Below the pieces are notes generated by a model. That model worked only from the letters and a program-made list of their open reading frames with translations, ran no database searches and had not been told where the DNA came from. The position numbers and the translations under genes were made by a program. Positions 14,756 through 17,838 of a DNA stretch of 17,838 nt are shown here, one piece after another (within the stretch, counting starts at the first letter, position 1; every line of letters begins with the position of its first letter). The DNA is taken from NCBI GenBank assembly GCA_035279705.1, contig DATEHG010000227.1, forward strand, positions 1-17,838, written 5' to 3'. The stretch comes from DATEHG01 sp035279705 (GTDB lineage: Bacteria; Gemmatimonadota; Gemmatimonadetes; Gemmatimonadales; GWC2-71-9).

Positions 14756-15009
14756 CGAGTTCCCGAATAGTAGGGATGCAGGCCCCGAGGGGTCTCTGCG
14801 AAGAGGTGCGAATGTGGGTGGGAAGGCGGCCACAAAGTGCAGGGCGCGCCCGATTAGCGCAATTGGCGGACCAGAAATGAGCCACCTTAGCTCGTCGGGT
14901 CAAGTCACTGGCTTGTATCAGGATTGGCGCACTTGGGGGACAGCACCACCGAGCAGGCCAATAGCTGGGATGGCCGACATCGGCCCGAAGCTGTGGCCTC
15001 GACGCAGCG
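14756..15009. other. Intergenic region between the kinase gene and the lipoprotein gene
   Basis: This 254-bp gap has no convincing gene. The short open frames in it lack ribosome sites and are continuations of frames from the neighbours. It must hold the lipoprotein promoter on the minus strand, but no good -35/-10 pair was found by eye. A GGCCG/CGGCC stem with a 4-nt loop (14972-14985 region) lies just past the kinase stop without a T run, so it is at best a weak terminator. Confidence 0.5.
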
Positions 15010-17574
15010 CTAGCGCCCCGACCCGACAATCTGTCGGAACTGGGGGTTGTCCTGCAGACCCCGGAGCCACCACCCCGGATCCTGGGCAAAGGTCTGTCGT
15101 CGGGCCGGATTGGCGACGAGGTAGGCCTTGAGGCTCTTGAGCGCCTCGGTGGTATCCCCGGCCTGGAGCCAGGCAAAGCTGCCGATATAGGACAGGTCGT
15201 ACTGCGGATCGATGACCGGGTTTTCCCGGCTCCGGGCCAGAAGCCGGCGGGCGCTGTCCCGCTGGCCCGCCCTGGCAAGCACAACGGCCACAATGGTCCG
15301 GGACTGCAGGCCGGCAAAGGCGGTATCTCCCTCCGGCGTCATCTTGAGGAGTGTATCCGCCAGTTTCCAGGCGCGGGCGGCGTCGGGCTCCTTCTGCTTG
15401 GTGGTCAGGAGCCAGAGCTGACACTCGGTAAACCGGGGGTCCGCCGGGAACCGTTGATGTCCCTGGCGGCACCAGTTCTCCGCGTCGGGAAACTGCCCCA
15501 GATCATAGGCCGCGAAGAAGAGGCGGCTCAGGATGACATCCGCATTGCTGAGGTAGGCATCCGCCTCCAGCGCCTGGCGGGCCGCGAGGCTCACATCCAC
15601 CGAGGATTTCTCGGGCAGGTTGTTGTAGAGGTGGGAAAGCGTCGCAAAGGCGCCGGCCTGCGACGGATTGAGCTGGGTGGCGTGCTCGAGATCCTGCTGG
15701 GCGCTGCGGAGCAGCGCCTTGGCCCTGGTGGAATCGGCCTCCAGAGGAAAGAGCCAGCGCCAGTACTTGAGATTTCCCCGGAGCTCGTACCCGTCGGGGC
15801 TTTCCTGGTCCAGGGCCAGCACCCGCTCGGCGTGCACCATCCCGGAGTCGACCATGCGGCCGGCCAGCCCGGCGTCGTCCACGGCGCGGCGCGAACGCCA
15901 GTAATCCAGGGTCCCGCGGAGCAGCGCCGGGTCGGGCCACTTCGCATCCAGCTTCTCGGCGGCGGCCGCGAGGGAATCGGCCTGCTGGTAGATCTGCTGC
16001 CATCCGGTGGCTCCGGCCGCGTACACCGAGTCGCCCCGGCGGCGGGCCTGCTGGGCGCGCTGCTCCAGGGCCCAGGCGTCGGGGCTGGAGGTGCTGCTCC
16101 GCTCCTCGCGCAGGCGGATTTCCTGTCCCAGGCGTTTGCGGATCAGCCGCGCCGCTTCCTGTGACAGGGTGTCGGCCAGGAGCAGGAGGTTGGCGTTCGG
16201 CTCCTCGAAACTCACCCGGTCGAACTCCGCGCCGCCCGCGTCGGCCAGCCGCACGGTGACGCGCACCTTGTCCCCATCCGGTTCCACGCTGCCGAGCACA
16301 AGGGTGCCGACCGACAGCGCGCGGGCAATGCTGTCCCGGCCCACTCCGGAGCCGCGGAACTGCGCCGAGCCCCCGCGGGAGATGACGTTGAGGTTGCGGA
16401 CCTGGGTAAGCCGGCTGATCAACCCTTCGGTCAGACCATCCGCGAGGTAGCCGAGATCGTGCCTGGGGCTCAGGTCGTCGAAGTAGAGGACTGCAACGTC
16501 GCTGGGCCGGACTCCGCCTACTGGATCGATCGGGGTGCGGTGGCCCGTCAGCCGCCAGGCGGCGAGCGCTCCGCCCAGGAGCACGACGGCGGCGAATCCG
16601 AGAACGGCGGGCCGGCGCCAGGCAGGGCGTGGCGCGATCGTGGGGATTTCACGGGTGGCGGCCATCCGCTGGGAGGTGACCCGGATCTGCTGGTGCCGGG
16701 CACTGCTCAGCCGGGGGACAACCCCGCGCCGGCTCGCGGTGGCGCCCATCGGGGTGCCCAGCATGTCGCAGAACTGCGATGCTGTCTGCGGCCGGTCGGC
16801 CGGCACCTTGGCCAGGCAGGCCATGACCGCGTCTTCGACTTCGTCGGGAACAGTATCCCGCACTTCCTGCAGGCTCGGCACCGGAGTCATGGCGTGCCGT
16901 GCCATGATCGCGCGGGCGTTGTTCCCGGTGAAGGGCGGATCCCCGGAGAGCATTTCGTACAGCACGCAGCCCAGGCTGTAGAGATCGGCGGTGGGACCCA
17001 CGTTTTCGCCCACCGACTGCTCGGGGCTCATGTAGAGCGGGGTGCCGATCGCCACGCCGGTCTGGGTCAGCTTCTCGCCCGCCACGCTGGCGGCCCGGGC
17101 AATTCCGAAGTCGGCGACCAGGGCGTGACCGCCGGAGAGGAGAATGTTTTCCGGCTTGATGTCCCGGTGCACCACGCCCATGGCATGCGCGTGGCCCAGC
17201 GCATCGGCCACTTCGAGCGCAATCTGGACGGCGTCCTCGACCGGCAGCATCTGCTCGCGATTGATCCGGTCCCGGAGCGACTCGCCGATGACATACGGCA
17301 TGACGTAGTACAGCAGTCCGTCCGCGTCGCCGGAATCGTACAGGCTCAGAATGTGGGGGTGCTGCAGGCTGGCGGCGAGGCGGATTTCGCGGTCGAACCG
17401 CTCGGTGCCGATGGAGGCGGCGAGCTCGGGGTGGAGCACCTTGATCGCCACCCGCCTGCCGTGTTTCAGGTCGGCCGCGAGGAACACCGTGGCCATGCCC
17501 CCGGCGCCCAGTTCGCGCTCGATGGTATAGCGGTCGGCAAGGGCCGCCTGCAGGCGTTCCAGGGTATCGGTCAC
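15010..17574 (-). CDS. Transmembrane Ser/Thr protein kinase with TolB-like and TPR C-terminal regions
   Basis: An 854-residue Hanks-type kinase. Kinase domain at about 15-280: glycine loop GAGGMATVF, ATP-binding Lys45 (VAIKVL), catalytic Asp138 in HRDIKPEN, DFG at 155-157, activation-loop end GTPLYMSPEQ. After a basic juxtamembrane segment comes one helix (about 323-341). An outer TolB/FlgO-like alpha-beta region follows (about 358-470: VAVLYFDDLSP, YLADGLTEGLISRLTQVRNLNVISR, ALSVGTLVLGSVEPDGDKVRVTVRL). The remainder, to the end, is helical with TPR-like repeats. GTG at 17574 is chosen because the family usually opens a few residues before LERLQAALADRYTIERELG. A TTG at 17643 is possible, but a -10-like TATTAT lies between the two. 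No Shine-Dalgarno is seen. The PP2C gene upstream is a likely antagonist. Confidence 0.93.
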   Translation of the reverse strand: MTDTLERLQAALADRYTIERELGAGGMATVFLAADLKHGRRVAIKVLHPELAASIGTERFDREIRLAASLQHPHILSLYDSGDADGLLYYVMPYVIGESLRDRINREQMLPVEDAVQIALEVADALGHAHAMGVVHRDIKPENILLSGGHALVADFGIARAASVAGEKLTQTGVAIGTPLYMSPEQSVGENVGPTADLYSLGCVLYEMLSGDPPFTGNNARAIMARHAMTPVPSLQEVRDTVPDEVEDAVMACLAKVPADRPQTASQFCDMLGTPMGATASRRGVVPRLSSARHQQIRVTSQRMAATREIPTIAPRPAWRRPAVLGFAAVVLLGGALAAWRLTGHRTPIDPVGGVRPSDVAVLYFDDLSPRHDLGYLADGLTEGLISRLTQVRNLNVISRGGSAQFRGSGVGRDSIARALSVGTLVLGSVEPDGDKVRVTVRLADAGGAEFDRVSFEEPNANLLLLADTLSQEAARLIRKRLGQEIRLREERSSTSSPDAWALEQRAQQARRRGDSVYAAGATGWQQIYQQADSLAAAAEKLDAKWPDPALLRGTLDYWRSRRAVDDAGLAGRMVDSGMVHAERVLALDQESPDGYELRGNLKYWRWLFPLEADSTRAKALLRSAQQDLEHATQLNPSQAGAFATLSHLYNNLPEKSSVDVSLAARQALEADAYLSNADVILSRLFFAAYDLGQFPDAENWCRQGHQRFPADPRFTECQLWLLTTKQKEPDAARAWKLADTLLKMTPEGDTAFAGLQSRTIVAVVLARAGQRDSARRLLARSRENPVIDPQYDLSYIGSFAWLQAGDTTEALKSLKAYLVANPARRQTFAQDPGWWLRGLQDNPQFRQIVGSGR

Positions 17575-17620
17575 GGGCGCGGGTGCGGTATCGAGGAGTA
17601 GAGCGGGACTGCTGCGCAAG

Positions 17621-17626
17621 ATAATA
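17621..17626 (-). promoter_or_regulatory. Possible -10 element for the kinase gene
   Basis: TATTAT on the minus strand matches 5 of 6 consensus bases. It would place the transcript start near 17614, about 40 nt before the GTG at 17574. The matching -35 (TGGTGA, 17 nt upstream) is weak. If used, it excludes the TTG start at 17643. Confidence 0.35.
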
Positions 17627-17658
17627 CGTACCGCGGGGACCAATCACCAGCGGATCGG

Positions 17659-17838
17659 CTATCTCCGGATCCGCCCGATGATGACGGTGACGTTGTCACT
17701 GCCGCCCCGGGCCAGGGCCAGCTCGATGAGCTGGTGGCAGACGCTCTCGGCCGTCTCGCCGGACTCGAGCTGCGCCCGGATTTCGTCATCGCTGACGTGC
17801 TTGGTCAAGCCGTCGCTGCAGAGCACCATGTCGTCGCC
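17659..17838 (-). CDS. PP2C-family Ser/Thr phosphatase, C-terminal 59 residues (5' end outside window)
   Basis: The minus strand is open from the window edge to a TAG at 17659-17661. The 59 residues contain the two closing motifs of PP2C phosphatases: GDDMVLCSDGLTKHVSDDEI with its metal-binding Asp, and GGSDNVTVIIGR with the final metal-binding Asp. Such cytoplasmic enzymes remove phosphate from Ser/Thr and commonly oppose a Hanks kinase encoded next door. The kinase here starts 84 bp downstream on the same strand. The N-terminal two thirds are not visible. Confidence 0.93.
   Translation of the reverse strand, partial: GDDMVLCSDGLTKHVSDDEIRAQLESGETAESVCHQLIELALARGGSDNVTVIIGRIRR

Noticed and set aside
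15007..15016. 10-bp palindrome GCGCTAGCGC at the kinase stop codon, and GGGCGCGCCC at 14842-14851
   Set aside because: Short GC palindromes are expected by chance at this base composition, and neither has a position or partner that suggests function.

Overview
The window is very GC-rich, densely packed bacterial chromosome. Coding frames are long with extensive antisense open frames, genes often overlap by 4-8 nt, and many start at GTG. No rRNA, tRNA, transposase, CRISPR array or phage gene was seen. The Ser/Thr kinase-TolB-like-TPR protein, the secreted PDZ protein and the lipoprotein with beta-sandwich modules suggest Gemmatimonadota or a related lineage. This is inference from protein style only.

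Region 1 (1-3964, + strand) is an NAD-linked, molybdenum-type formate dehydrogenase locus. It holds the C-terminal part of the catalytic alpha subunit (cut by the window edge), a complete NuoE-NuoF-like diaphorase fusion, and a 321-residue iron-sulfur protein. That last protein looks like the N-terminal electron-transfer part of a formate dehydrogenase alpha subunit, including the Fe4S4 domain that normally begins the molybdopterin module. It is separate and placed at the other end of the cluster. A perfect octamer tandem array (4013-4063) lies between this cluster and the convergent fdhD.

Region 2 (4063-7294, - strand) reads as one operon. In transcription order it contains a small uncharacterised protein ending in a CPPFC motif, a seven-helix membrane protein, a NarX/DesK-type histidine kinase without a periplasmic domain, a NarL/LuxR-type response regulator, and fdhD, the sulfurtransferase that activates formate dehydrogenase. 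The arrangement suggests that a membrane-sensed signal controls formate dehydrogenase maturation or expression. This linkage is the most interesting system in the window.

Region 3 (7500-10268, - strand) is a MarR regulator, a membrane protein with a zinc-ribbon-like tail, and a CLC chloride channel/transporter with a CBS pair. They are joined by overlaps and preceded by an AT-rich promoter that overlaps a 16-bp palindrome, most simply an autoregulated operon.

Region 4 (10436-12876, + strand) has a PP-loop ATPase-like protein of unknown role with an added C-terminal membrane anchor, then an exported two-PDZ protein. A 14-bp-stem terminator separates the latter from the convergent lipoprotein gene.

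Region 5 (12950-17838, - strand) holds, in transcription order, the end of a PP2C phosphatase, a large transmembrane Ser/Thr kinase with TolB-like and TPR regions, and a multi-domain lipoprotein. The phosphatase and kinase are a typical opposing pair.
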